Part shown: positions 1 through 7,616 of the stretch, one piece after another
Layout of the letters: every line of letters begins with the position of its first letter
Position numbering within the stretch: the first letter of the stretch is position 1
Source: Rickettsia typhi
GTDB taxonomy: Bacteria; Pseudomonadota; Alphaproteobacteria; Rickettsiales; Deianiraeaceae
DNA: 19,460 bases
Reading direction: 5' to 3'
Assembly: GCA_945861605.1 (NCBI GenBank)
Contig: CAMAVG010000007.1
Span: forward strand, 1 to 19,460
Made by a program: the position numbers and the translations under genes
Notes under the pieces: model-generated
Told to the model about the DNA's origin: nothing
Database searches by the model: none
Seen by the model: the letters and a program-made list of their open reading frames with translations, nothing else

Positions 1-1
1 T

Positions 2-409
2 GACCTCGAGGAAGCAAGTAAATGGATTAAAGGCGGCAAGGAAAGTAAATTGTATAAAGATTTTGAGAAATCATACAACTCGTTCCACACATTCGTTAAA
101 GGCTTGGCAATGGATCCCAGCACGCCGAACGATCTTTTATTGCACGATCTTGACGACCACCGCCCAAGATTGAACTTGAGTAAGCATGTTCATACCAAGG
201 AGGGTGCACATCGTATGCTGGATGTCTACAAGGGTCATAATGGCCCGCTTGGCGCTGTGAACGAAGTAAGAACGCTTTTTCACAACACCGGCTGTGGTTT
301 TAGCACGAATAATAAGGGTAGCTACTTTGTAGAACAACAATTGAAGAAAGAAAGTGCTGATGCTGGAAAACAGAATAAGTATGGTCCAGACGCTCAAAAA
401 ATGCTTTGA
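2..409 (+). CDS. Unrecognised protein, 3' part only
   Basis: The frame is open from the left window edge to a TGA at 407-409, giving 135 visible residues. The true start lies outside the window; the TTG at 50 is only an internal codon of the open frame. I do not recognise the family. The fragment is hydrophilic and charged, with no membrane segment and no signal peptide visible. It is rich in His, Asp and Lys, with patches such as LLLHDLDDHRPR and HVHTKEGAHRM, and has one Cys (NTGCGFS). The C-terminus is Lys/Gln-rich (KKESADAGKQNKYG) and probably flexible. By eye it is less AT-rich than the genes to its right, which could mean separate ancestry, but I did not count it. A strong hairpin terminator follows 12 bp after the stop, which supports a real expressed gene end. 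Function unknown. Confidence 0.6.
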   Translation, partial: DLEEASKWIKGGKESKLYKDFEKSYNSFHTFVKGLAMDPSTPNDLLLHDLDDHRPRLNLSKHVHTKEGAHRMLDVYKGHNGPLGAVNEVRTLFHNTGCGFSTNNKGSYFVEQQLKKESADAGKQNKYGPDAQKML

Positions 410-420
410 GATGCACGGAG

Positions 421-468
421 AACTTGGCATATTTTAATTGACATTTCCGATAAATGTGCCAAGTTTTT
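421..468 (+). terminator. Rho-independent terminator after the first gene
   Basis: The arm 421-434 (AACTTGGCATATTT) pairs with 452-465 (AAATGTGCCAAGTT) over 14 positions with one G-T wobble, closing a 17-nt loop. A run of five T (464-468) follows the stem. It lies 12 bp after the stop at 409 and before the rhodanese gene, so it should separate their transcription. Confidence 0.8.
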
Positions 469-487
469 AAGAAAAAACCGACATTGA

Positions 488-793
488 ATGATTTTACCCA
501 TCAAAATGACAAAAATAAAACAACTTTTCTCCGAAATTCAAACAAAAAACATTGCAATTGTTGATGTTCGAACACGCGAAGAACACGCACAAATCTCAAT
601 CCCCAACACGCTTCACATTCCACTTGATGAACTGCAGTTGCGTCTTAATGAATTGTCTGGATTTTCAGAAGTGCATTTTTTTTGCAAGGCAGGAATGCGG
701 GCAAAAACTGCGTGTGCGATTGCATTGGAGGCAAAAATACAATGTTTTGCGATTTCAGAGGGAGTATTTGAAATAGCGGAAAGGTTATCTTAA
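488..793 (+). CDS. Single-domain rhodanese-like sulfurtransferase
   Basis: This small cytoplasmic protein (101 aa) is one complete rhodanese fold. Family knowledge says such proteins carry persulfide sulfur on an active-site cysteine and pass it to acceptors such as thiol cofactors or tRNA-thiolation enzymes; the partner here is unknown. The rhodanese hallmark IVDVRTREEH is at residues 24-33, followed by the IPNTLHIPLDEL segment. The active-site loop CKAGMR has Cys66 as the likely nucleophile and Arg71 closing the C-x4-R loop. ATG 488 is used here, but ATG 506 (start MTKIKQLF) is equally plausible; neither has a Shine-Dalgarno sequence. A run of eight T lies directly before the Cys66 codon. 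The gene converges on lysA and their ends overlap by 9 bp. An upstream terminator isolates it from the previous gene. Confidence 0.85.
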   Translation: MILPIKMTKIKQLFSEIQTKNIAIVDVRTREEHAQISIPNTLHIPLDELQLRLNELSGFSEVHFFCKAGMRAKTACAIALEAKIQCFAISEGVFEIAERLS

Positions 794-1939
794 ATTGTAG
801 TTTGAACTCATAACTTCGCCGTACGCACCTGCATTTAGGATTGCGATGAAATCCCCACGGTGAAGCTCCTCAATTGCATAGATTTTGTGGAAAACATCGC
901 TAGATTCGCATATTGGACCAACGATTGTATAGCTTTCCTGCGGCAAATTTTTCACATCAACAGGCACGATTTCATGAAAAGATTCGTACATTGCGGGGCG
1001 AATCAGGTTGTTCATTCCTGCATCGATTATTGCAAATTTCGTGTGCGAAGTTTCCTTGATATACAAAATTTTTGAGAGCAAAACCCCTGCATTCGCCGAT
1101 ATCGACCTTCCGGGTTCGAATATCGCAAGCACATTTCCACCAATGTTTGTAAGGCATTTCTTGACTATGGAAGCGTATTTTTGGTAATCAAAAATTTTGT
1201 CAGATTCACGATATTGAATGCCAAAACCGCCGCCGAAATCCACAGTTTTGAACGAAAACCCTTGTTTTTGGGTTTTCAAAATGAGTTCTGTGAGGATTTC
1301 AAACGCGTTTTCAAACATGGAGACATCTAAAATTTGCGAACCAATATGGCACGAAAACCCAACGAATTCAAGGCGTGAAAGGGTTTTGATGACATCAAGT
1401 GCGTGCGGGATATCGGTGATATCAATGCCAAATTTATTGCCAATTTTGCCTGTCGTAATTTTGTCATGTGTGTAACTTTCCACCTTCAAATGTGGGTTGA
1501 CGCGGAGTGCAATTCGCACATTTTGCCCAATATTCCCTGCAATTTCTTGGATAATTTCCATTTCCTCGACAGATTCAACATTGATTTGCAAAATCTGATT
1601 TTCAATGGCAAATGTGATTTCTTCGTCCGTTTTTCCAACGCCCGCAAGAACAATTTTTTCGGGTTTGCATCCGCATTCGATGGCAAGCTTCATTTCACCA
1701 AGCGAAACGCAGTCAATGCCAGATCCAGCCTGAATTAATGCACGAACAATTTCGCGATTATTACACGATTTTATCGAAAACGCGACAAGGTTTTCTATGC
1801 CATCAAGGTGTTTTTGAAGTTTTTGCAGATTTTCAACCGCCTGCTTTGTGGAATAGACATAATGCGGTGTATGCGTGGTTTCAACAGGGTTTTCTTCGCA
1901 AAATAAACGGTTATTTTTGTAATAAAAGTTGCTGTTCAT
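785..1939 (-). CDS. lysA: Diaminopimelate decarboxylase, C-terminally short
   Basis: This PLP enzyme decarboxylates meso-diaminopimelate to L-lysine, the last step of the pathway that also supplies diaminopimelate to peptidoglycan. It is a fold-III (alanine racemase-like) barrel plus a C-terminal beta domain. With the ATG at 1939 (384 aa), the PLP lysine is K57 in FSIKSCNN, HIGSQ starts at H198, the phosphate-binding glycine run is in DFGGGFGI, and EPGRSI follows. The other-subunit active-site loop CESSD has C344. The open frame also allows an upstream TTG at 1954, but that would overlap nuoN. The protein stops right after the SSNYNLR motif, where homologues normally carry roughly 30 more residues, so the last strands of the beta domain are missing. 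The gene follows nuoN with a 2-bp gap, so the two are probably cotranscribed. The 3' end overlaps the convergent rhodanese gene. Confidence 0.92.
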   Translation of the reverse strand: MNSNFYYKNNRLFCEENPVETTHTPHYVYSTKQAVENLQKLQKHLDGIENLVAFSIKSCNNREIVRALIQAGSGIDCVSLGEMKLAIECGCKPEKIVLAGVGKTDEEITFAIENQILQINVESVEEMEIIQEIAGNIGQNVRIALRVNPHLKVESYTHDKITTGKIGNKFGIDITDIPHALDVIKTLSRLEFVGFSCHIGSQILDVSMFENAFEILTELILKTQKQGFSFKTVDFGGGFGIQYRESDKIFDYQKYASIVKKCLTNIGGNVLAIFEPGRSISANAGVLLSKILYIKETSHTKFAIIDAGMNNLIRPAMYESFHEIVPVDVKNLPQESYTIVGPICESSDVFHKIYAIEELHRGDFIAILNAGAYGEVMSSNYNLR

Positions 1940-1941
1940 AC

Positions 1942-3318
1942 TTAAAATTGCCAAATAAGTGACTTATAAAACGGTGTATATTGAAAAAATGCGTAAGAAA
2001 TGCAGAATATCAACATGATGATTGTATATGTTTTGATTGTAATTGCAATGTTGAACGATTTGTAGAGTTCAAGTTCCTTTGAAGGGGTTGCGAGGTAAAT
2101 ATTTTTGATGATTTTCAAGTAATAAAACAATGCAGTTGCGGAGGAAAGTACGATCGCGATTGAGAGAATGTAGTGCTGCGATGAGAGGAGATCCTTGATA
2201 ATTACATATTTTGCGACAAAACCTGCGAGAGGCGGAATGCCAGCCAAGTTCAAAAGCGAGAAGCTCAGCAAAAATGCAAGCGTGGGATTGGTTTTGTAAA
2301 GCCCTTGAATTGAGGAAATTGTGCGTTGGTAACCGAAATTTTTTCGGATAGACATCAGAATTGTGATTGTAAGCAATACTGAAACGGCGTATATCACGAC
2401 GAATTCAATGAGTGTTTGATAGGAGAAGTTGGAATCGGTGTATATTGCAAGAATGTAACCCATGTTTGCGATTCCACTGTATGCAATGATTCGCTGAATG
2501 TGGTTTTGGAAGACTCCACCAAATGCACCAATAAACATTGAACCGACCGAAACCAATGCAATGACTGTGAAGGCGAGATTGCTATGCAGCGATGGAATTA
2601 AGTTCGCAAAGGCAAACAATGCGGCAATTTTTGGAATAACGGAAATGACTGCGATTGCGGGAAGATTGCTTGCGGAGTAGACATCCGGTGCCCAAAAATG
2701 AAACGGAAACGCTGTTAGCTTGAAAAACACACCACAAAGGAAAAGTATTATTCCAACTGTTGCAAGCGGAGAATTCACAACATCGGCAAATTTGATTGAA
2801 TTTGAAACACCATAAATGAATGAAATTCCAAAAAGCATCAGTGCGGAGCATACCCCCCCAATAACAAAATATTTCACCGCAGATTCCGAAACAAACGGCT
2901 TTTTACTCATCATTCCAACAAGAATGTATCCGACAAATGAAACGGTCTCAAATGCGAGATATAGCGAGAGGAAATCCCTTGCTTTCATTGCAAATAAACA
3001 CCCAACAACACTTGTGATTACAAGGAAATATACGCTGAAATTTGCAAGTTTATGCGAACCGTAATAGACATGCAAATGCACAAGCAAAAGCGAAATGAAT
3101 AGCATCAACAAGTGTAATACATTGATATTTTTCGCAAAGATGATCTCGTTAAAGAATACGAAGATTATCATCGTTGAAATTGACACAATGGAAGTATTTC
3201 GCACAGATTTCGAAACGCCAATTGGCTTTAGCATGGATATCACCAAAGAAAAAATTGCAACACCAAAAAGTGAAAATTCCAAGGCATAACTTGAGATAAT
3301 CGTCAGAAGGCTATCCAT
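1942..3318 (-). CDS. nuoN: NADH-quinone oxidoreductase subunit N
   Basis: This is a 458-aa, highly hydrophobic inner-membrane subunit of respiratory complex I, one of the three antiporter-like proton-pumping subunits. Charged residues that form the proton path in this family can be aligned: E124 in LAFETVS, K149 in ESAVKYFVIGG, K200 in FFKLTAFPFHFWAPDVY, K230 in SVIPKIAAL and K370 in PPLAGFVAKY. They correspond to E133, K158, K217, K247 and K395 of E. coli as I recall that numbering. About a dozen or more membrane segments are visible. The ATG at 3318 has no Shine-Dalgarno sequence. It is the first gene of its transcription unit: lon diverges upstream and lysA follows 2 bp downstream. No other nuo gene is in the window, so this subunit is detached from at least part of its usual operon. 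Confidence 0.95.
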   Translation of the reverse strand: MDSLLTIISSYALEFSLFGVAIFSLVISMLKPIGVSKSVRNTSIVSISTMIIFVFFNEIIFAKNINVLHLLMLFISLLLVHLHVYYGSHKLANFSVYFLVITSVVGCLFAMKARDFLSLYLAFETVSFVGYILVGMMSKKPFVSESAVKYFVIGGVCSALMLFGISFIYGVSNSIKFADVVNSPLATVGIILFLCGVFFKLTAFPFHFWAPDVYSASNLPAIAVISVIPKIAALFAFANLIPSLHSNLAFTVIALVSVGSMFIGAFGGVFQNHIQRIIAYSGIANMGYILAIYTDSNFSYQTLIEFVVIYAVSVLLTITILMSIRKNFGYQRTISSIQGLYKTNPTLAFLLSFSLLNLAGIPPLAGFVAKYVIIKDLLSSQHYILSIAIVLSSATALFYYLKIIKNIYLATPSKELELYKSFNIAITIKTYTIIMLIFCISYAFFQYTPFYKSLIWQF

Positions 3319-3346
3319 AAAGCTTAATAATTCATTAAAATTTTTC

Positions 3347-3377
3347 CGTATATTGACTTGACTTATTTTAAAGTCAA
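3347..3377 (-). promoter_or_regulatory. Candidate nuoN promoter overlapping the lon promoter
   Basis: On the minus strand TTGACT occupies 3377-3372. Possible -10 boxes are TATACG at 3352-3347 (19-bp spacing) or AATATA at 3354-3349 (17-bp spacing); both are weak. This -35 is the mirror half of the inverted repeat TTGACTT (3358-3364) / AAGTCAA (3371-3377), so the two divergent promoters overlap. Confidence 0.4.
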
Positions 3378-3387
3378 ACTATATATA
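3358..3387 (+). promoter_or_regulatory. Candidate lon promoter, with heat-shock-like features
   Basis: A TTGACT -35 at 3358-3363 is followed 18 bp later by TATATA at 3382-3387, with a predicted transcript start about 20 bp before the lon ATG. Read one base earlier, CTTGAC (3357-3362) with CTATAT (3379-3384) resembles an alphaproteobacterial RpoH promoter (CTTGAA with a C-rich TAT box), which would fit a protease gene. The sequence cannot decide between the two sigma factors. Confidence 0.5.
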
Positions 3388-3411
3388 TTGAAATGCAAGT
3401 GATTTTTTAAC

Positions 3412-5739
3412 ATGGAAAACAAAATCGGAATTCAAAGGGCATCAGTTGTTGCCATAAGGGATATCGTCACATTCCCAAACACAATAGTTCCGCTTTATAT
3501 TGGAAGAATAGAGTCCGTAAATGCAATCAACACGGCATTTAAGGAAGGTCAGCCCATTGTTATTATTACACAAAAAAAAGCAAGTAATGAGGAAATCACC
3601 ATCGATAACCTCTACCAATACGGTGCTCTTGCAAATATTGTCCACATTGCAAAAACAGGCAAGATTGAAATGAAAATCATCGTCGATGTTCACACACGCG
3701 TTCGAATTCACGAATTCCACCACGACGAAACAAAAAAGCTCATAACCGCCGAATTCACCAAAGAAAAAACAAATCCAATCGATGAAAACGAAGCAAAACT
3801 TCTTGTGCGTGCTTTGAAAAACACATTTGGCGACTATGTAAAAACCTCAAACATCATTCCCGTTGATATTGTTGCAACCGTTACCCAAATTGAAGAATCC
3901 GAAGTCTATACCGATATCGTTTCCTCCACGATGCCCATCAAAATCGCAGAAAAAATGGACATTCTGCAAGAACTCGACTTCACAACAAGGGTGACAAAAA
4001 TCGCCAAAGTTTACGCAAACGAAATCAAACTTTCCGAACTCGAAAACAAAATTCAGGGAAAAGTTCGCCACAATCTTTCAAAAAGCCAGCAAGAACACTA
4101 CCTTCGCGAACAAATCGAAGTCTTTCAAAAGGAACTCAATGCCACAAGCGGGAAAATTTCTGACGGCGTTGAGAAATATGAAAAAATGTTCAAAACTTTG
4201 AAGGCTCCAAAGGAAATTAAGGAAAAAATTTCCGAGGAAATCGCACATTTGAAATCACTCTCATCGTATTCTTCGGAAAACTCCATCGTAAAAACTTATC
4301 TTGATTGGATGTTCTCCATGCCTTGGAACGGATTTTCCAAAAATAAAATTAGTGCAAAAAAAGCGGGCGAAATCCTAAACAAACACCATTACGGTCTTGA
4401 TAAAATCAAAGAACGCATTTTTGAATACATCGCCGTTTATTCCCGAATTGAAAAACCAAAAGGGCAGATTTTGTGCTTGTATGGCCCTCCCGGTGTTGGA
4501 AAAACAAGCATCGTTGCTTCAATTGCAGAAGCCATGGGCAAGAAATATGCTAAGGTTTCGCTAGGTGGAATGAGGGACGAAGCCGAAATTCGCGGACACA
4601 GAAAAACATACATCGGGGCGTATCCGGGGAAGATTATCGGTGCAATTAAAAAAGCAGGAACAATGAACCCCGTGATTTTACTTGATGAAATCGACAAAAT
4701 TTCGGATTCCTATAAGGGAGATCCAGCCTCCGCACTGCTTGAAGTTCTTGACCCAGAACAAAACAAATCATTTCAGGATAACTATTTAGAAGTAGACTTC
4801 GACCTTTCAAATGTTACATTCATCGCAACGGCAAACAGTTTAAACATTTCCCAGCCATTGCTTGATCGTATGGAACTTGTGAATGTTAGTGGCTACACCG
4901 AGCTTGAAAAAGTCCAAATTGCAAAGGAATATATTATCCCCGAAACTTTGAAGGAAGTTGGGATTAAAAAAGACGAAATTCAACTTTCCGATACCGCAAT
5001 CCTTTCACTAATCAACCATTACACGAGGGAATCCGGCGTTCGTAACTTAAAGCAAAATATTTTCAAACTTGGAAGGAAAGCTTTGGTGAGAATTCTGAAA
5101 GAGGAAGTGAAAAAATGCGAAATTACTCCGGAAAACTTGAAGGATTACCTTGGCGTTGCAAAATATGAGCACGGCGAAAAAGAGGACGGAATAACCGTTG
5201 GAATTACGACCGGTCTTGCTTACACTTCCGCAGGCGGGGATATTCTCTCGATCGAATCGATAAAAATTGCGGGCGGAAAAGGGGAGATAAAATTCACGGG
5301 AAAACTCGGCGATGTTATGAAGGAATCCATGCAAATCGCCTTTGCTTACTTGAAATCTCACGCTGAATTTTACGGAATCGCAATTGAAGATTTGCAAAAA
5401 AACGATGTCCATGTCCATGTTCCGGAGGGTGCAACCCCAAAAGATGGACCTTCCGCCGGCGTTACTATTGTAACTTCGCTTGTCTCTCTTTTCAAAAATA
5501 TTCCAGTCAAAAACAACATTGCAATGACGGGCGAAATCAACCTTCAAGGGAAAGTTTTACCAATCGGTGGCTTGAAAGAGAAGCTGATGTCTGCGGTTCG
5601 CAGTGGCATTGAAGAAGTCTTCATTCCCGCAAAAAACGAAAAAGATTTGGAAGATGTGCCTTCTGAAATCAAGGAAAAACTGAAAATCCACCCAGTGAAG
5701 CATGTCTCTGAAATAATCGAACTTGCTTTGAACAAATGA
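3412..5739 (+). CDS. lon: ATP-dependent protease Lon
   Basis: This cytoplasmic AAA+ serine protease (775 aa, against 784 in E. coli) degrades damaged and regulatory proteins. The order is the usual one: an N-terminal substrate-recognition domain (about 1-200), a helical/coiled linker (LSKSQQEHYLREQIEVFQKEL), the AAA+ module, and the Lon protease domain. Walker A is GPPGVGKT with K364, Walker B is VILLDEIDKI, and LGGMRDEAEIRGHRKTYIGA is nearly identical to the family. The proteolytic dyad is S681 in DGPSAG and K724 in GGLKEKL, two residues off the E. coli S679/K722. The sequence is complete and appears active. It starts 93 bp from the divergent nuoN behind a possible heat-shock-type promoter. 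Its TGA overlaps the ATG of the FolE-like gene (ATGA, 5736-5739), so translation is probably coupled. Confidence 0.98.
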   Translation: MENKIGIQRASVVAIRDIVTFPNTIVPLYIGRIESVNAINTAFKEGQPIVIITQKKASNEEITIDNLYQYGALANIVHIAKTGKIEMKIIVDVHTRVRIHEFHHDETKKLITAEFTKEKTNPIDENEAKLLVRALKNTFGDYVKTSNIIPVDIVATVTQIEESEVYTDIVSSTMPIKIAEKMDILQELDFTTRVTKIAKVYANEIKLSELENKIQGKVRHNLSKSQQEHYLREQIEVFQKELNATSGKISDGVEKYEKMFKTLKAPKEIKEKISEEIAHLKSLSSYSSENSIVKTYLDWMFSMPWNGFSKNKISAKKAGEILNKHHYGLDKIKERIFEYIAVYSRIEKPKGQILCLYGPPGVGKTSIVASIAEAMGKKYAKVSLGGMRDEAEIRGHRKTYIGAYPGKIIGAIKKAGTMNPVILLDEIDKISDSYKGDPASALLEVLDPEQNKSFQDNYLEVDFDLSNVTFIATANSLNISQPLLDRMELVNVSGYTELEKVQIAKEYIIPETLKEVGIKKDEIQLSDTAILSLINHYTRESGVRNLKQNIFKLGRKALVRILKEEVKKCEITPENLKDYLGVAKYEHGEKEDGITVGITTGLAYTSAGGDILSIESIKIAGGKGEIKFTGKLGDVMKESMQIAFAYLKSHAEFYGIAIEDLQKNDVHVHVPEGATPKDGPSAGVTIVTSLVSLFKNIPVKNNIAMTGEINLQGKVLPIGGLKEKLMSAVRSGIEEVFIPAKNEKDLEDVPSEIKEKLKIHPVKHVSEIIELALNK

Positions 5740-6242
5740 ATGAATCGAAAATAAAAGACGCATTTCGTGAAGTTGGACACAAACTGGAAGTTCAAGAGCG
5801 TGCAAATTTCGTCGAAAAGGCAACGGAAAAGTTGATGATGGAACTTTCGGGCTACGGCGTTGATTTGAACAAGATTTTTGCAGGAAAAATGCCAAACAAC
5901 GGCTATAATTCCGCGATAGAATTCCGCGATATTAACTTTGATAGCCACTGCAAACACCATTTCAGCCCGATTATCGGAAAAATTTCGGTTTCGTATGTGC
6001 CGGATCGCTGGATTATCGGTCTTTCGCGAATCACCGACTGCGTTTTTGCACTCACGAAACGCCTGCAATTACAAGAGGACTTGACGATTGAGGTTGCTCA
6101 GGCAATTTTTGACGGCGTTGATGCGAAATCCGTGACGGTGGAGATTTCCGCTGTGCATTATTGTATGCAAAAAACGACGGAGAATCTGCCTGAAATCAGG
6201 ACATCGCACACAATTCTTCGTGATTTACCTCAACCCAGTTGA
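5736..6242 (+). CDS. GTP cyclohydrolase I-like (FolE-type T-fold) protein, atypical
   Basis: FolE opens the imidazole ring of GTP and forms 7,8-dihydroneopterin triphosphate for folate or queuosine synthesis. The core of this 168-aa protein aligns well with it. Zinc ligands C72, H75 and C143 (in HCKHH and VHYCM) are present, as are catalytic H74 and H141, the IGLS loop with S97, and Q113-E114 of the guanine pocket. Several residues described as binding the GTP triphosphate in E. coli (R65, K68, R139, R185) are replaced by my alignment by K28, E31, D101 and T147. The usual CEHH is CKHH. The N-terminal helices are shortened. It may therefore be a diverged FolE, or act on a different guanine compound. 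It overlaps lon by 4 bp and is probably cotranscribed. Its 3' end overlaps the convergent dut by 18 bp. I am sure of the fold and unsure of the reaction, so I give no symbol. Confidence 0.75.
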   Translation: MNESKIKDAFREVGHKLEVQERANFVEKATEKLMMELSGYGVDLNKIFAGKMPNNGYNSAIEFRDINFDSHCKHHFSPIIGKISVSYVPDRWIIGLSRITDCVFALTKRLQLQEDLTIEVAQAIFDGVDAKSVTVEISAVHYCMQKTTENLPEIRTSHTILRDLPQPS

Positions 6243-6662
6243 GCCAAAACCGCCAGATCCACGCTGGGTTTCTGTGAGGTTTTCCACGATCTCAAGCGTG
6301 AATTGTTCATATTTGGCGATAATCACCTGTGCAATTCGCATTCCGTGTTCAATTGTGAAGGGTTCTGTGGAAAAATTTGCGAGAATCACACAAAGTTCAC
6401 CGCGATAATCGTTATCAATCGTCCCGGGTGAGTTCAAAACGAAGACGCCATTTTTTAGCGCGAGGCCCGATCGAGAACGAACCTGTGCCTCAAAACCTTC
6501 GGGAAGCTCAAGCGAGAGTCCGGTTTTTACCATCATGACTGATTGTGGCGCAAGAATTGTGTTTTCATCAAGGCATGCGGATATGTCAAAGCCACTAGAG
6601 CCCAAGGTTTTGTACTCGGGAATTGTGGCTTTTTCGGATAGTTTTTTGATTAATACTTTCAT
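6225..6662 (-). CDS. dut: dUTP diphosphatase (dUTPase)
   Basis: This homotrimeric enzyme hydrolyses dUTP to dUMP and pyrophosphate, keeping uracil out of DNA and feeding dTMP synthesis. The 145-aa length is standard. All five family motifs are visible: motif 1 GFDISA (residues 24-29), motif 2 RSRSGLA (62-68), motif 3 [11 protein letters not shown] (80-90) with catalytic D83 and the base-stacking tyrosine Y86, motif 4 RIAQVII (109-115), and the flexible C-terminal motif 5 [10 protein letters not shown] (134-143). Motif 1 has Phe where Tyr is common. It is the last gene of a leftward rpsT-tal-dut operon. Its ATG overlaps the tal stop (6659-6662), and its end overlaps the convergent FolE-like gene. 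Confidence 0.97.
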   Translation of the reverse strand: MKVLIKKLSEKATIPEYKTLGSSGFDISACLDENTILAPQSVMMVKTGLSLELPEGFEAQVRSRSGLALKNGVFVLNSPGTIDNDYRGELCVILANFSTEPFTIEHGMRIAQVIIAKYEQFTLEIVENLTETQRGSGGFGSTGLR

Positions 6663-7303
6663 TTTTGTGCTAATTTCCAGTCGTTTGCGAATATTTCAAG
6701 ACCCTTGTCCGTCAATGGATGTTTGATGAAAGATTCGATGAGGCTTGGCGGAATTGTTATGACATCTGCGCCAATTTTTGCACATTGTGTGAAATGGTAT
6801 GAATTTCGTGCAGATGCAGCAAGAATTTCAGTTTGGAATTCGTAATTGTTGTAAATTTCGCGGATTTCGGCAATTAATGAAAGACCATCGTGCCCGATAT
6901 CGTCAAGTCTGCCAATAAATGGTGAGACAAACGAAGCACCTGCTTTCGCGACCAAAAGTGCTTGTTGTGCGGAGAAGCAAAGCGTCATATTAACCATAAT
7001 CCCTTTGTTTGCAAGGGCATTGCATGTGTGTATTCCCTCAAGAGTTGTCGGAAGTTTTATGCAAACATTTGGTGCAATTTTGACCAATTCCAGTGCTTCT
7101 GCGAGCATCTCGCTTCGAGTCGTCGCAATAACTTCGGCACTAACTGGACCTTCAACTATTGAACAAATTTCAGCAATGACATCTTGAAAATTTCTGCCGG
7201 ATTTTGCGATAATACTTGGATTTGTCGTGACGCCGTCGATGATTCCAAGATCATTTAATGAACGAATTTGCGAAATTTCGGCGGTATCAAGAAATATTTT
7301 CAT
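6659..7303 (-). CDS. tal: Transaldolase / fructose-6-phosphate aldolase family protein
   Basis: This is a small single-barrel transaldolase (214 aa) of the TalC/Fsa class. Members transfer dihydroxyacetone units in the non-oxidative pentose phosphate pathway, or cleave fructose-6-phosphate. The Schiff-base lysine is K83 in NVCIKLPTT. Other landmarks are FLDTAE at residues 4-9 (D6), GVTTNPSII (24-32), the [11 protein letters not shown] loop, and [12 protein letters not shown], which matches the usual ASxRN motif. Sequence alone does not firmly separate transaldolase from fructose-6-phosphate aldolase activity. Transaldolase is more likely because it would supply ribose-5-phosphate for the purine pathway also encoded here. 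It is translationally coupled on both sides: its ATG overlaps the rpsT stop (7300-7303) and its stop overlaps the dut ATG. Confidence 0.93.
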   Translation of the reverse strand: MKIFLDTAEISQIRSLNDLGIIDGVTTNPSIIAKSGRNFQDVIAEICSIVEGPVSAEVIATTRSEMLAEALELVKIAPNVCIKLPTTLEGIHTCNALANKGIMVNMTLCFSAQQALLVAKAGASFVSPFIGRLDDIGHDGLSLIAEIREIYNNYEFQTEILAASARNSYHFTQCAKIGADVITIPPSLIESFIKHPLTDKGLEIFANDWKLAQK

Positions 7304-7566
7304 GAAGCAAGAACTTTAACGCGTGAATATAGGCGGGAAATTTTTCTTGAGATTGTTTTAATGTGGAAAACGCCCTTTGTAACAGCTTTCATTCCTTGTT
7401 TTTCAAAGGCTTTCAATGCAAGCATAGCTTTTTCTTTGTTTCCAATTTTAATGCTTTCTTCAACATTTTTTACACAAGTTTTGACGAAAGTTCTGCGAGA
7501 CTTATTTGCAACTCTGCGTTTTTCACTTTGTTTGATATCCTTTTTTGAAGCGGATTTATTTGCCAT
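7300..7566 (-). CDS. rpsT: 30S ribosomal protein S20
   Basis: This small basic protein binds 16S rRNA in the body of the 30S subunit. The ATG at 7566 gives 88 residues beginning [18 protein letters not shown], the typical S20 start. An in-frame upstream start at 7578 would add MIVK and is not supported by the family. The protein is helical, rich in Lys and Arg, with the standard [17 protein letters not shown] and [15 protein letters not shown] segments. It is the promoter-proximal gene of the rpsT-tal-dut operon, with the stop overlapping the tal ATG. A ribosomal protein leading a metabolic operon would give the downstream genes growth-linked expression (inference). No S20 autoregulatory site could be identified in the leader. 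Confidence 0.97.
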   Translation of the reverse strand: MANKSASKKDIKQSEKRRVANKSRRTFVKTCVKNVEESIKIGNKEKAMLALKAFEKQGMKAVTKGVFHIKTISRKISRLYSRVKVLAS

Positions 7567-7616
7567 TTTGACTATCACTTAAATTATTTTCTACAAAAGA
7601 AAATGAAAAAAAATAT

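Noticed and set aside
438..443. TTGACA as a promoter for the rhodanese gene
   Set aside because: It lies at the loop of the terminator hairpin and has no -10-like box at 16-19 bp spacing.
1940..1954. Longer lysA start (TTG at 1954)
   Set aside because: It would overlap nuoN for five extra residues; the ATG at 1939 fits the 2-bp gap and the family N-terminus.
5047..6068. Long minus-strand frames of 166 and 174 aa opposite lon and the FolE-like gene
   Set aside because: They lie antisense to strongly conserved coding sequence, have Phe/Cys-rich shadow composition and match no family.
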